Assembly (NCBI GenBank): GCA_026413225.1
Contig: CM048554.1
Location: 90,251,963 to 90,315,962 of the forward strand
Reading direction: 5' to 3'
DNA length: 64,000 nucleotides
Source of the DNA: Otis tarda
Taxonomy: Eukaryota > Chordata > Aves > Otidiformes > Otididae
In this document: in pieces, positions 13,906 to 25,671 of the stretch
How the letters are laid out: every line of letters begins with the position of its first letter
How positions within the stretch are numbered: position 1 is the stretch's first letter
Position numbers and translations under genes: made by a program
The notes under the pieces: model-generated
The model's input: only the letters and a program-made list of their open reading frames with translations
What the model was told of the DNA's origin: nothing
The model's database searches: none

Positions 13906-16370
13906 CTCCAATGAAATAAAATAAGTCCCTGGAAATATCAACCACTGGGATCCACTGCCTGCAAAAGCACACAGGTAGGAGCCTTCCCAGCTGCAAAGTA
14001 GGCAGCGATGGGGGTGGCTGATGCGAGCGCCGCTCAGCTGACGTGCAGAGCTGCCGGAAAGCAGCAGCACAGGTTACACCTACTGCATCACCTTGTCCTC
14101 GCTGACCTCAGCCCTGTAAATCCAGAGGGCATGGTGAAAGCATAATTAATGAAAAGCTAATTAAATGTAGCGCTGAATTAAAATTCCTCTGAAAAAAAAA
14201 AATTATTAGCTTTGTACAAAACAGTTTACTCATCCTTTTACTATTCTGCTTATGCTCTTTTTATGAGAACAGCCTCTTCCCGAGTGCTGGAAAACCAAGG
14301 TGTGGGGTAAGCCACTGATTCTGCGAAATTGCCCCACTGAGTGCCAATTTGGCACGGTCTAAGCAGGGTGATGAGCTGCCACGTGCACAGTTGGCCACCC
14401 TGAGTGGAAGAAGCTGCTCCTTGGCTTGAAGTGATTACTGATCTCCTCCTGGGACAAAAGAAACCATCCCAGCCCAAATATCTGCAAACAGTTAAAAATA
14501 ATCCCACTAAAGCTTCCTGGAAATGGTAAGAAGCTCTATTCCAGCCTCTTTGGTTGTTTTCTACATCTGCAAAAGCTTGGAGCTGGCAGAAAGACATAGA
14601 GAAGGTGGCCTGTCTGCAATAGCTTTCATCTTCATCCTCTTTAGCTGTGCAAAGAAGAGGAGCCTACTGTGAAAATATGTCTCTGGAATTAAAACTGGTT
14701 TCCCAGGAGCCTCCCTACTTACTTTCTTTAATTTAAAAAGCTGCCTTACTTTGCATTAACAGAGATTTGAACATCTTCTTTATAGGCAGGTGTAAAACAC
14801 ACCTACTACAAATGGATGACAACAGGATCTCGTAACGTTCCTGGCTGTTCCTCCAACCAGAGGGACCCCATCCAGCCCCCAAACCTGGTGCAGCAGGGCA
14901 GCAGTTGCACCTTGCAGCGTGACTTGAACCACCCAGCACCCAGCAGCACCCTGCAGCCTCCTGCCAAAACCTTCCTCGGTGCAGGGTGCCAAGCAGGGTG
15001 GCATCAACCACCGCGTTGGAGCCACAGGGGCTCTGCTGGCACCCAGTCTCCTTCAGCTGGTTGGGTAAAGCCCATGGGCTCCACAGTCAGTGGTGGGAGA
15101 GGGCAGCTTGCTGAGCTGCTGGTGTGTTCCCCGTTAGGAAACATCCATCAGTGCTGGCTGATTGGGTCAGTCTCAAATTTTGTGTGTTTTCTGGGGAGCA
15201 GAAGATGAGAAGGCCCTCACAGCAGACCTCAGTGCTGGTGCCTTACCAACAATGAAAAACGCAATGTCAGTGTCCAAACTGGGTAAAATGCTTACAGACG
15301 GCCCAAGCACCAGTTTGAAAACCCAGTAAGTTTCAGCTGTGAGCACTGCTGTGCCCGTGAGCAGTACCGGGGCAAAGGAAGACGCACTATGCCCCAGGTT
15401 GGTTACTTCATAATATATACACTTCACATATATATATACTGTCTGTGCTGTCCTCTAGATGTCAGTGACAGCCAGCACACCCTAGCTCCCATCCACACCC
15501 CATCAGGGCTGGGACAGACTCTTCCCTCCTCCCCCTTCCCTGGCTTTATTCTCTCTGTGATTCGGAACTGACCCTTCGTGGCAGCACCAAAGGAGGTGGT
15601 CCTCCAAACCAAGCTGAGATGCAAACTTGTGAGAGTATTTTTTTAAAAGGTCAGTCTCCACTTTTCCTGTGGGTTACCAATCATTGGTAACAATGGTTTC
15701 ATGCGCTGTGCTGGTAGGACCAGCCCATCCACATCACCACAGGGTGATTAGCACAGGCTAACACAGGGGTGCTCTCCAAAGGCAGTACGCTCTCCTCAGG
15801 GGTGAGCGGAGAAGGATTGCTACAGTCCCCTCATCAGGATGGGGAACGCCATGCCAGCATATGCTGATGGCGTTACAGGAGGATCTTCCACAATAGACAG
15901 ATAAGGAGGTTCAGGAGAAACAAAAGGCTATTCAACAACTTGCTGTGTTAATTTACATGAGGGTGAACTTGTTATTAATGAAGATGCTGGTAAAAGAATT
16001 TTACATCAAAGCCTTTCTCAGTGAAAAATGGGGCAGTGAATGTGCACAAAAAATGGTCATTGTACTTACTCTCTTTGAGGCTTCTGTCTTCTAAGGACAA
16101 TGTGAAAAATAATTCATTTATTTATTGCATGGGCTTGTTTTCCAGCATTTTGTTCTACAGAGGAAGTGAACAACTTTTTTCTAAATGTCTCTAATGTGAA
16201 GACCATATTCACTAGAGACCTCATTCTCTAACTTCATCCTCCTTTCATCTCCCCTCTTTTTATTCCCCAAGGATGTCAAAAACATCTTCAAGAAGGTGCA
16301 ATCATCGTTTAGTCTGCCTTTATAGATCCCCTACTGTGTTAAGTCTCTGTAAGAGAATTTTTTTATAAGG

Positions 16371-16503
16371 ACTGCCTCATCCCTGGAAGTGTTCAAGGCC
16401 AGGTTGGATGGGGCTTTGGGTGACCTGGTCTAGTGGAAGATGTCTCTGCCCAGATAATCTTTAAGGTCCCTTCCAACCCAAATCATTCTATGATTCTATG
16501 ACT
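16371..16503 (+). mobile_element. CR1 LINE, short 3' fragment
   Basis: About 130 bp of CR1 3' end: GTTCAAGGCCAGGTTGGATG, GACCTGGTCTAGTGGAAGAT, a shortened box (AGATAATCTTTAAGG), TCCCTTCCAACCC and two ATTCTATG repeats. It belongs to a different subfamily from the neighbouring 13645 copy (the CTAGTGGAAG type) and has lost part of the loop before the box. Confidence 0.92.
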
Positions 16504-19500
16504 GTTGTTTCTGATCGGTTGAAGACATTGCTAAGAAACAGATACTGTGATGCACAATTGGCTGGGACAGAGGAAGCTAAGAAAACCTGGAATGTATTTC
16601 TAGCTTCAACCATCAGCATTCCTGAAGACAGATTAATTTACAGTTTATGTCATACGTTACCCTGAGAGGACATTGAGCAGGTCTCAATGGTGAAGAAGAT
16701 CCTGTAAAGTTACAGTGAACAAAACTCTCTCTGTCTCCTCAGTCTTTAGCTGGGAAAAATTGCTGAAGTAGTCACCATTTCATGTTTTATTCCCAGTGGT
16801 TTTAGGACTTATACAACCCTGTTATTATTATTAACCATAAGAGCATCTGTCCCACTGGGGTTTGGAGACCATAAACTCCACAGCATCCCTTGGGGCAGCG
16901 GTGCATCTGCTCCGTGGGGTTTCAGCTAACACAGTGAGAGGTGTTTTCTGACGGGTAGCGCTTTGTAACGGCAATTGATTACTTGTTACATTTCCCCTTA
17001 CCAAATATCCCAAAATATCTCACGTATCTTCATAACCTCTCAGCTGGAGACACAAGGCATGGAGACTAACGTGAAGCTGGGGAGGGTAGCAAAAGGAAGA
17101 GGCCACCAGCACAGGGGTTGTGTTTGAAAACACAATGAGTTAGAGGAGAGAGAACTGGAAAATACACTGATAAGTGTACTGGAAGTCCAGCTAGGATGGT
17201 ATGACAAGGTGAGAGGATCCAGTTGTGGGAGACTGCGGAGGGATGTGTGCAGGGAACAGGTTGGAGCAAACACCATAAGTGTGATTTTTGCGGCAAACAC
17301 GGTAATTTTGGCTTGACGTGCAGGAAAGCCAGGCAGCAGGACTGCACCGGGAGTTGGAGCAGAGGCAGCAGCAAGAGCCGGCAGAGGAGCGGCAAGGGGG
17401 AGAACCTGAGCACTGTGCAGGAACAGCGGGCAGCATTTGGCAGGAGACAGATTGTGTACGTGCTTGGGGAAATGCGGCCGTTGCCCTTGTCCCACTCACC
17501 GCAGCACACACAAATAAAGTCACAATCACAACAGGTCTCAGGCCCCTCACATACAGAGGTAACTGCTGTCTGCCGTGGAGAGTCATGTTCCTTGTTCGAA
17601 TCAGTGGGGAATTAGCATCTACCTTAACAACTTATTTAATATTTATGTCTATATATTAAACTGAAATAAATTTTTAAAAGATGGCTGGCTACTCACGGTC
17701 TTTCCAAGATCTGTATTTCACTCCTGCAGCTGGTGTAAATTCAAGGAGTATCTCTCTTGCTATGGGATTTTTCTGACACCTTTGAATTAATTGAAGGTTA
17801 AAGTCTTTCAAGAGAATATTTAATTCCTATATTTAGCAAATGCAGTTCTTTCATCTGCCCACACAGTATGCCCAGGAAATATGCTAAATTGGAGCAATAG
17901 CTCAGTCAGGGCTAAAATGAGAAACTGTTAAATGGCAAGACTGCTACCAAGATGCTGAAAGCAAGTATCAGGATTGTCTCTGTCTTCCTTACATCTCTAA
18001 ATTATTAATTCTGCTAGTTGAAGTAATTAAAGAGCTCTTTCTGGACTTGCTTCATGGAGTTACTCTATGCTATTGTACAAGGGAGATCTCCTCATCCCAG
18101 GGATCTCGGTTGTCCTTGGACGTCAGTGGCACCAAAAAAAAAAAAACCAGGAAAAAAAACCATATCAACCTAGACCCAGATTGTTGCTTTTGTGCTGGAG
18201 TTTGGTTGTTTTATGAAACAGACTGTGACAACAGAAATGGCAGAGGATTTGGCTCTGTAAGCCAAGAGATGTCCTCCAGGTTGACTAGTTAATACAGACC
18301 ATGAAATTTTATTGCACTGAAATGTCATCACCTCTGCAGGTTTCTGTAGGTGTAAGTGGGTTTGATGGATACCTCCACTTTGCTCAGAGCAAGAATGCTC
18401 CAAAGGACATGAAATGACCACTTAGGGCTTAAGCACGATAGCCCGGCAGGAGCAGTACTGATGCTACAGCAATTTGCCTTAATGACTCAAGAGCGTATTT
18501 CACAGCAGTGCTGTACAGCTGTCCTGACCTAAAAGCCCTCTCATGGCTTAAATGGAAATTTATGCCACTCACGGCAGACATCTAAAAGAAAAAGCATATC
18601 CAACAAATCCAGGAGGAAAACTGGAAGAATTTAAAGCTGTGAAAATCCAGAGCAGAAAACACCTTGAAGGGAAATTATTCCAGTGGTGCCAATGATTATA
18701 AAAGTCTCATAGAAGGAAGACTGTTAGATTAGACTAATTGTCTAATTAAAGCTGTATCTGAAAGGGAGTCCAGTTCTTTCTGCCTCTTCACACCTACATT
18801 CTTCCCTCCTCCCACCATTAAGGATATAAAACCGTGAAATTAAGAGAAGTTAAAGAAAAAATTCAGCCCCCTTGTCAATCGATACAGGGCACAGCACAGC
18901 AGGACGGTGGTGGGACACCCAGCCTTCATGGGTCCCTTGCAGGGTGACCCCACTGGGACCATCCTGGAGTGCAGGGAGAGGGATGGGGATCCTAGGGTCT
19001 GCCTGCTTCCCCAGACAGAAAGGAAGGAATTTCTCCTACCGTGCCTACTTACATAGGCTTTGCATCTGAGCTCCTCTTGAAAGGAGAGGTGGCATTACTT
19101 TTAAGACACAAATTGTTTGACTTCTGAGTGCTGCCCTGGGGTGAAAGTGTCCACACTTGAGTCACAGGCAGAAGTGCGTGCTTTCCCTGGAGAGTGCGAG
19201 GTGCCTCTCCTGAAAGTAGATGTACATACTGTGGATAGCTAAACTGGATGGAGCAACTTAGCAGCTAGGGATTGGCACATGTTTCTTAAGGACTCTGCTT
19301 TTGAACTCCCTCTTTCTGTGTCAGAACCTAACAATTTCTTTCTTGCTTTCTAAACACAGTTTTGGTTAGGGTGCTAGTTCCATAATTTTATAATTTTCTA
19401 ATGGTTCCCAAATTAACCAGGGGATTGAATTATGTGCAATGCTCACCTTTAAAGTAATTCATTTGCACTGTGCCTCACTGTGCAGCCTGAGGGAGGTTAC

Positions 19501-20872
19501 TTCAGATGAGTGTGAAGGTGCCTTGGTTGAAGTCTATGGAATGAACATGGGAAGTCCTTCTGGCACCTAAAAAGCAAATCAAGTGAACGTGACAGTTCAG
19601 GAGAACCTTCTCACAGCCCAGATGGACTGCTCTGGGGTAGGAACAAGGAGATGTAGACAGACTGACAGACACACGCAGGTGTGCAAACACAGAGATGACT
19701 TTTAAGCACTTTCATCCACTGATGCTCCCCTAGCACAGGGAGCACACACAGAGCTGGGGACCTGTAGGAGGACAACAGCTAGGGGCAAAGCATCCCGCAG
19801 TCTGCGACCTCTGCCCGCTGAATGCCCTCGGTCTATTCTCTGGCAGCCATGCAGAAGGAACCACACCATCACAAGTTTACACATGAAGTGCAGGCAGTGA
19901 TGCTACAAGAGCAAAGTGATATAGAACATCTCTTCATCTTCCTCTCTGGAAACCAAGAAGTTTCTGCCCACCCCTGCAACAAAATCTGGCTGCACCCAGA
20001 TTTTGCATATCTACCCACCCTGACACAACAGCTGAGCTGCTACAGCTCCAGTCACTTCAGAGAGGTTCTATTGATCCTGAGGTGATCCTCATTTCAAGCG
20101 TCTCAGGCTTGCCTTCCCAATCCATCTCTCTTTTACTCACCCCGTCTGACAGCAGGTGACACAGAACCTCGCTCCAGTGCACAGAAGACGACACACATAG
20201 GTAGAATTTTCATAGTGGTGTCCACACTGGAGATAATGGGCAAGTTTTAGACAGGAATGATACAGTATTAAAAATCACATACTAGAGTGAGAATCAAGGG
20301 AAGACTGCAATGATGCAAACCTGTACCTTTGGTCAGACACTGCGTATAACATACTTAAATACCTTCTACGGATTGGCAAAGTGGATAGGCAAAGCAGGAA
20401 CTCACATTCCTTAAAGACCAAAAAAAAAAAAAAAAAAGGAAAAGAAAAAGCACTGTTCCTGAATATTTTAGCTCTAGGAGCAAAACTTCGTTGTGTCAAA
20501 ATTTCCTGGTACCATTGCCCAAGCCACCTCCAAGGATCCATCCTTTATTTCCATGTATCAACTAACCCAAGAGCAAAAATATAAGACAATAAATCATCCT
20601 CTTTTTTTTTTTTTTCTTTACTACTGTTTATCTGGGAGGACCTAGACCCTAACCCAGCAGGTATTCTGCGCATTGCAATTCCCACCCAGTCAACACGGTT
20701 CGGAGGCGATTAGCACCTTACAGGATCAGGCTCACGCATCTTTCAGGGAGTGCTCCAGCCAAAGCACCAGGCTGTCACCAGAGGGAGCTGCAGCAAGGAG
20801 AAAGACTCGTATTTTTCCATTGTTTTCCTCGGCACACACAACACAGTCCAAATGTCTTTTCTGAAGTACATT

Positions 20873-20878
20873 TTTATT
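20873..20878 (-). terminator. Candidate distal poly(A) signal AATAAA for SH3BGRL2
   Basis: The plus strand reads TTTATT, giving AATAAA on the gene strand. Downstream on that strand is a TG-rich run ending TGTGTTGTGTGTGCC, a typical U/GU-rich element at the right distance of about 20-45 nt. It lies about 4.8 kb past the stop codon. Use in vivo is not shown. Confidence 0.45.
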
Positions 20879-22424
20879 AGACGAACATGGTTTTAATATA
20901 TAATTTAAAACTCCACGTGTACACAGCCTAGGATGCAATGTGCTCCCTCCCCCACTGAGTTATGAAACACGGACGCCGTGAAGGTGAACACCAGCTCTGC
21001 GTTTGCAACCTCACAGGGATGTGACAAATGGCCAGGAGTGGAAGCTCTGCAGGCAGGTAAGTCTACGCGGGACAGGACAAAGCACATTAGCACATTAGGA
21101 AGAGGTAAAGAATAGGAAGACGGGAGTAAGCCGGATCTGCTCTGGCTGAAGGACTGCTCCTCAAGAAGCCGCTCTCCGTTTCCCCTCCTGGTTTCCTTAG
21201 GGAACAAGAGGGTGATGGATAGGCCACGATGCAGGTTGAGTCCCGTGGAGAGCAGCACTGTGTGGTTTCACACACGGCACGGCCAGCCGAGGGCTCCTGC
21301 GAGAACCACTGCTCAGGGTGCCGTCAACCAACCGTGGGCCATTCTGCACTGCGTCTTCCACTCCCACTCTGCGCAGGGCGAGCACGCAAGGCTCCCTCCT
21401 CCTCCTCCTACTGCTCATGCCAAGATCTAGTGAAACTAGTGGACAAATCACTGAAGACTGATAGGATTTGGCACTTTCCTGATGATGACCCCAGTCTTGC
21501 GCTCCTATGAAGTGCCACAAGGCACTGCCTAAAATTTCAGAGCCCTGCTTCTGAATTGTGGTATTCCCTGAATCGGGCTCCCTAAACAAATGGCCTGACG
21601 AGGAGACAGGGCATGGAGGGACAACCAAGAAATCCACAGAGAGTTTGGCTGCTCCTCTTCATTTCAGCTCAACACTTGACTCAGATAGTTATTTTAAAGT
21701 GTAAACATCAATTTGGCAGCTTTACTCCAGGCCCACTTCCCTTGGAAGGTTTGATTCTAGACAGTTAACAAAAAGGAAAAGAAAAAAAAAAAGAGAAAGC
21801 CACACTAAGACAAATCAAGAGTTCAGAAGACTCATCAAAAACTGTTTCAACCTTACAAAGCACATGTCTTTTGATCAAGCCTCAAAATCAACGTACTATA
21901 TTATTACAAAAATAGCAATATAGAAACTACCCCTTTCTCAGTTCAAAGTTCCAGCATATCTAAGAAGACCCTACAAAAACAGTCCTCTTTCTGGCAAGGC
22001 ACTATCCAGGAGCGTGTGGCACAAACAGAAACACCTCCATCAAAGCCACTGATACAGCGAATGTGCGCGTGCACGTCAGCCCACACAGCAACTTTAGCTA
22101 GGTACAAAGACTTATAGTTTCATTCACACTGCTCTCCCTTTTAAAAAGTGGGGTAGTTACAAGTATTAGCTAAAAATTGGGATCATTTGGTTCTCAAGCA
22201 TATCTTTCCATGCAAGTATTTTTAAAAAATTAAGAATTTGCTATTTCTTTCAATAAATGTCTCTAGTTTCCACAGACCTTTTCAGTTACCTGATAGCTAC
22301 ATTTCACTATTACAAAACTGGTTTAAAAAATTCCAGATCATCTTGTGTAACAAACTAGAACTCTACTTGCTCTAATTACAAAAATAAGGCTGTCATACAA
22401 CAGACCAAATTTACATTCCAGCAA

Positions 22425-22440
22425 CATATATATATATATA
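22425..22440. repeat. (TA)n microsatellite
   Basis: CATATATATATATATA followed by an A-rich stretch. It lies in the putative SH3BGRL2 3' UTR. Confidence 0.9.
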
Positions 22441-23101
22441 TTTAAAAAAAAAACCAAAAAACTAGCCACTTATAATTCAAAAGCACATATTCTTAGGGAC
22501 TTCCACTGCCAATCCATGCAAGCAGGCAGGATATCTTTGGAGCTAGTATTGTCCTCCATACAACTAATTATGCTCCCACACATGCTCAGAAATAAGCTAG
22601 GTTTACCTAACAGCTGTAAGAGGACTAGCTCTCCACTGAATGGGAGGCTTCTATTCTACAATTATAAAAATTCAAGAGGAGTTTTGTGAAACTAATTTCA
22701 TCCCTGGAGAAATCAGTGTGGTTTTGCCTTTCACATGAGCAAGCCTGGGATTTCCCCCGGGATTACTCATGTGGATATACCCACACACCTAAGTACCTAA
22801 GTTCTTTGAAACTGGGACTTCAGGCAGTTCTCAAAGTTTACAACATATCAAGTACATGATAAATCCAGGATGGCTTCTCTGTAATCAACTGTGTAACTGT
22901 AAATTCATCTGCAAAGTTAAATATTTTTCTTTAACTTTTTTTTTTTAAGAATAGTTATATTGAACTTGCTGAAGTTAATAACGTACAGCTCCACCCAGTG
23001 TTACATTCCCTTCCTATAGTGAGGTTCAAGTCTCATGAAAATACGGGACTGGCGACAAGAATGTCACAACTTACCACAAACAACATAACCCTTAAAAATG
23101 C

Positions 23102-23137
23102 ACATACATATATGTATGTATGTATATACATATACGC
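23102..23137. repeat. Palindromic TATG/CATA repeat
   Basis: Contains a perfect 18-bp palindrome (23102-23119, ACATACATATATGTATGT) and an adjacent 12-bp one (23120-23131, ATGTATATACAT). Within a transcribed 3' UTR this could form short hairpins. Confidence 0.85.
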
Positions 23138-23529
23138 ATGTTAACAACTCCCATTCAAGATTCCTCTAGAGAAGGTGCTGTACCTAAGATGTTGACCAGT
23201 AAATACAATCACGGACTTAAAATCTGTGTGTGCTCTTGCTCCATCTAGTCCTTTAACTGAGCTGAGGAGGCCCCAGAGGATCCAAAGAGAAACTGATTTA
23301 TGGATGGACTCCTTTAACATCTCCATTTTTTCAAGCTTTCTGGCCTTTGTACTAGAGGGAAAAGCCACACAGCTTTAAGCAGTTTGCAGTCAAGATAACA
23401 AAAAGAGGAAGGTAACCTGGTTCTTTACTCCAACAACTGGTAGTAACGAACATTGTTCATGTCATAACTCTGTAGTCGTGAGTAAGCCAGTGTCCAAAAT
23501 CTGAGAGGCTACAGTTCTCCTATTGTTCA

Positions 23530-24275
23530 GCATCTTCAGCAGGGACTTCTATGATGACCTAGCATGCACACTCAGCAAATCTGTGAACAACAGCTGAACC
23601 TGGTGCAGTGGTTGCTAACAGCTGGCAGAGCTTCAGTGCAGGGTCACTGCAATAACCTTGAAGGCTGGGCCAACAGAAATCTCATGAAGTTTGATAAGGA
23701 CAAGTACAAAGTTCGGCCCCTGGGGGTGGTGAGGCATCATTATGGGCTGGGGATACCCCCGAGCATACCCCTGCTGAAGGGACCTGGGGATTTCAGTGAA
23801 TGTCAACTTGATCATGAGTCAGCAAGGTACTCACTGCAAATACGGGAAAGCGCGCAGTGCGCTTCTTCAGGAGAAATGTGGCCTGCAGGTTGAGGAAAAT
23901 CATTAACCCACTCTACTGAGCACTGGTGAGGCCACATCCAAAATATCGGTTTGGGACCTTTTCCCAGCTCAAGAGGGATGCGAACAAACTGGAAAGAGTA
24001 GTCTTCCACCAAAGCAAAGCAGCCAGGGGCCTAAAGCACACAGCCTGTGACAAAAGGTTGAGGAAGCAAAATTTGTTTAGTCTGGTAAGAAGAAAGCTAA
24101 GAGGTGATCTAATGGTAATCTACAACTATCTTGTGGGTAGTTACAAGAAGGATGGTGCCAATTTCTTCCTATGAGTGCCAGAAAACATAGCAAAGGCAAC
24201 AGCCACAAAATTACAGCCTGGGAGTTGAGGCTGGACATTAAATTTTCACTAGAAGAGTACAGTCTGAGTGATGCT
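23530..24275 (+). mobile_element. CR1 LINE, old ORF2 C-terminal fragment
   Basis: Plus-strand reading, broken by indels, gives family blocks in the expected order: NNLEGWANRNLMKFDKDKYK (about 23650-23710), a remnant of the LVRPHPKYRF stretch (23920-23950), LRKQNLFSLVRRKLRGDLMV (about 24060-24120) and YNYLVGSYKKDGANFF (24120-24170). It is more diverged than the other copies and has no clear 3' tip. It lies antisense to SH3BGRL2 inside the putative 3' UTR. The right boundary is approximate. Confidence 0.82.
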
Positions 24276-24338
24276 GTGATTGCAAAGCAGCTTTCCCACA
24301 TAACAGTTGTCTTTCATTTACCCAAAGACATAAGGACA

Positions 24339-24344
24339 TTTATT
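24339..24344 (-). terminator. Candidate proximal poly(A) signal AATAAA for SH3BGRL2
   Basis: The plus strand reads TTTATT within GACATTTATTGG. On the gene strand AATAAA is followed within 10-40 nt by T/G-rich sequence (TGTCCTTATGTCTTTGGG). It sits about 1.3 kb past the stop and just before the gene strand enters the CR1, so its use would exclude the CR1 from the message. Confidence 0.35.
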
Positions 24345-25656
24345 GGAATGGCACTACCCTGTCATTATGAAATCACTTGAGTAAAAGCTACAGTACAGCG
24401 GAGTTGTTATTTTTATAGCCAGACTTGATTCAAAACACATAATGCAATTTGACTTCTGTCTAGAATGCATTTTGTAACAGTTATTGGCAAATCATGGGCA
24501 TAACTTCTGGTGTGTGCATCAATGCCGTCCCACTGGAAAAATCTCCACTTCTTTTACTTGGCTCTTGTTCCTCAACTGAGCTGACCATTGTGGCCTCACC
24601 CAGCAAAGCACACACTCAGCTTTTTCACTCTCTTTGAGGCACCTCCATATTTCCATAGCTGGAGATATAACCAAGACAACAGCTGGGTAACTTAGGTGTG
24701 CTCTTGGACCATAGTAGAGCTGGCTCTCAAAGTATCCTCCTGACTCTCATGTGACTAACGGTGGAGCTGTGAGTTACTGAAAGTAAACTGAAGGTTTTGG
24801 CAAAATTTCATTGAAAGACAGTCCAACTATAGAGCTCTGACTTTGGGTGTTAAGTCTTTCTCAGTTAAGAGACAACTTAATATTATCATTAGCCATGAGA
24901 CCTCTTCTGCTGAACTATCCAGTATTTTCCACCAACTGATTTCCTGCACATTTCACCTACATTTGGAACAGGAATCATGTCAAAATACTTCACTTTGGCA
25001 CCTCCTCCATGATAACAACCGTTTTTAAACACTGAGTTGCAATGTGCATCATTAGACAAATCAAGTTTTCATGAACAAGGTTAGCAGCCCGTGTCTCCTA
25101 CAATAAACATGATCTAGCATAAACATCACAGTAAATAAATGTAGAACAAAAATACAGCAGTTATTGGCTTAAACTGACATCTTAAGATTGACAATTTTTA
25201 CCTTCTGGCTCATGGCCAGCACAAACATTCTAATAATCACCATCACTTTAACTATCATGATGAGCTAATTTCAACTACAGTAGTTGGAAGAATTAAAAAA
25301 GGTAAAGAATCTTGACTACAGAAGTATACCCATGAACAACAGAAGCCCTACGCTTCCACTCCTTATCCTCAAACATACATGTCTGTTAGAACATCAGCGT
25401 CGGTTGCAAAAGCAATCCAAAGACAAAAGTGAAACACCAACAACGAATATTTTTAAAAGGAAGATGAGTAGCCCGGCCGTGTCATATATGTGTTATTAAC
25501 TCCACGTTACTGGAGAGCACCGACTCATGGCAAGCAGACTACTACTAATGACGCATGTTTGCTCTATCACAGTGATCCATTAGGGAAGCTGTCGTGTGCT
25601 GAAGAATAGTGTCATTCATCCAGGAGATGTGCTTGTCGATACTTCAGACGGGCTTT

Positions 25657-25671
25657 CTAGGGTTCTGACTC
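25657..25671 (-). CDS. SH3BGRL2: SH3BGRL2 exon 4, coding part (C-terminal tail and stop)
   Basis: Five codons, GAG TCA GAA CCC TAG, follow a TTTTAAATAG acceptor preceded by a pyrimidine-rich tract (on the plus strand, a purine stretch at about 25680-25700). The reading ESEP-stop continues LASK of exon 3 in phase and resembles the short acidic EP ending of this paralogue in other vertebrates. The same exon continues into the 3' UTR. The exon is assigned from acceptor quality, phase, position only 1.2 kb past exon 3 and the EP-stop ending. So short a coding piece cannot be proved from sequence alone. Confidence 0.85.
   Translation of the reverse strand, partial: ESEP

Larger units (their letters stand above)
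1..20854. other. Intergenic region downstream of SH3BGRL2
   Basis: No exon series, recognised protein, tRNA or rRNA was found on either strand. Vertebrate synteny as I recall it places ELOVL4 tail-to-tail beyond SH3BGRL2. I looked for its histidine-box and transmembrane exons on the plus strand and did not find them, so it would lie outside the window. Five CR1 fragments are listed separately. Stretches 1-1750, 3110-6690, 7345-13640, 13910-16365 and 16505-20850 otherwise contain AT-rich DNA, poly-A/T runs, GC-richer patches near 14.8-15.1 kb and 17.2-17.5 kb, and only short unrecognised ORFs. Confidence 0.6.
20855..25656 (-). other. SH3BGRL2: Putative SH3BGRL2 3' UTR (long form)
   Basis: The stretch after the stop codon is AT-rich, lacks a credible coding frame and has no splice-like exon. 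It ends at a minus-strand AATAAA (20873-20878), followed at about 20830-20860 by a GU-rich minus-strand stretch typical of cleavage-site downstream elements. An earlier AATAAA lies at 24339-24344. A plus-oriented CR1 (about 23530-24275), the microsatellites at 22425-22440 and 23102-23137 and a short A-rich tract near 21780 lie inside. If the distal site is used the UTR is about 4.8 kb; if the proximal site is used, about 1.3 kb. The boundary is inferred, since no transcript evidence is available. Confidence 0.5.

Noticed and set aside
14733-15208. Overlapping ORFs on both strands near 14.8-15.2 kb
   Set aside because: Open frames on both strands follow from locally higher GC. No CpG island, start context or family match.
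17223-17615. 130-codon plus-strand ORF with a CDFCGKHGNFGLTC stretch
   Set aside because: The cysteine/histidine spacing is not that of a CCHC knuckle or another zinc finger. The region is merely GC-rich with open frames on several strands.
1-20850. ELOVL4 exons expected downstream from vertebrate gene order
   Set aside because: No plus-strand frame shows the HxxHH histidine box or the elongase membrane segments; the gene probably lies further left.
21197-21637. 146-codon minus-strand ORF in the distal 3' UTR
   Set aside because: Overlaps open frames on the plus strand in a GC-richer patch; no domain is recognised, and it lies in a probable untranslated region.
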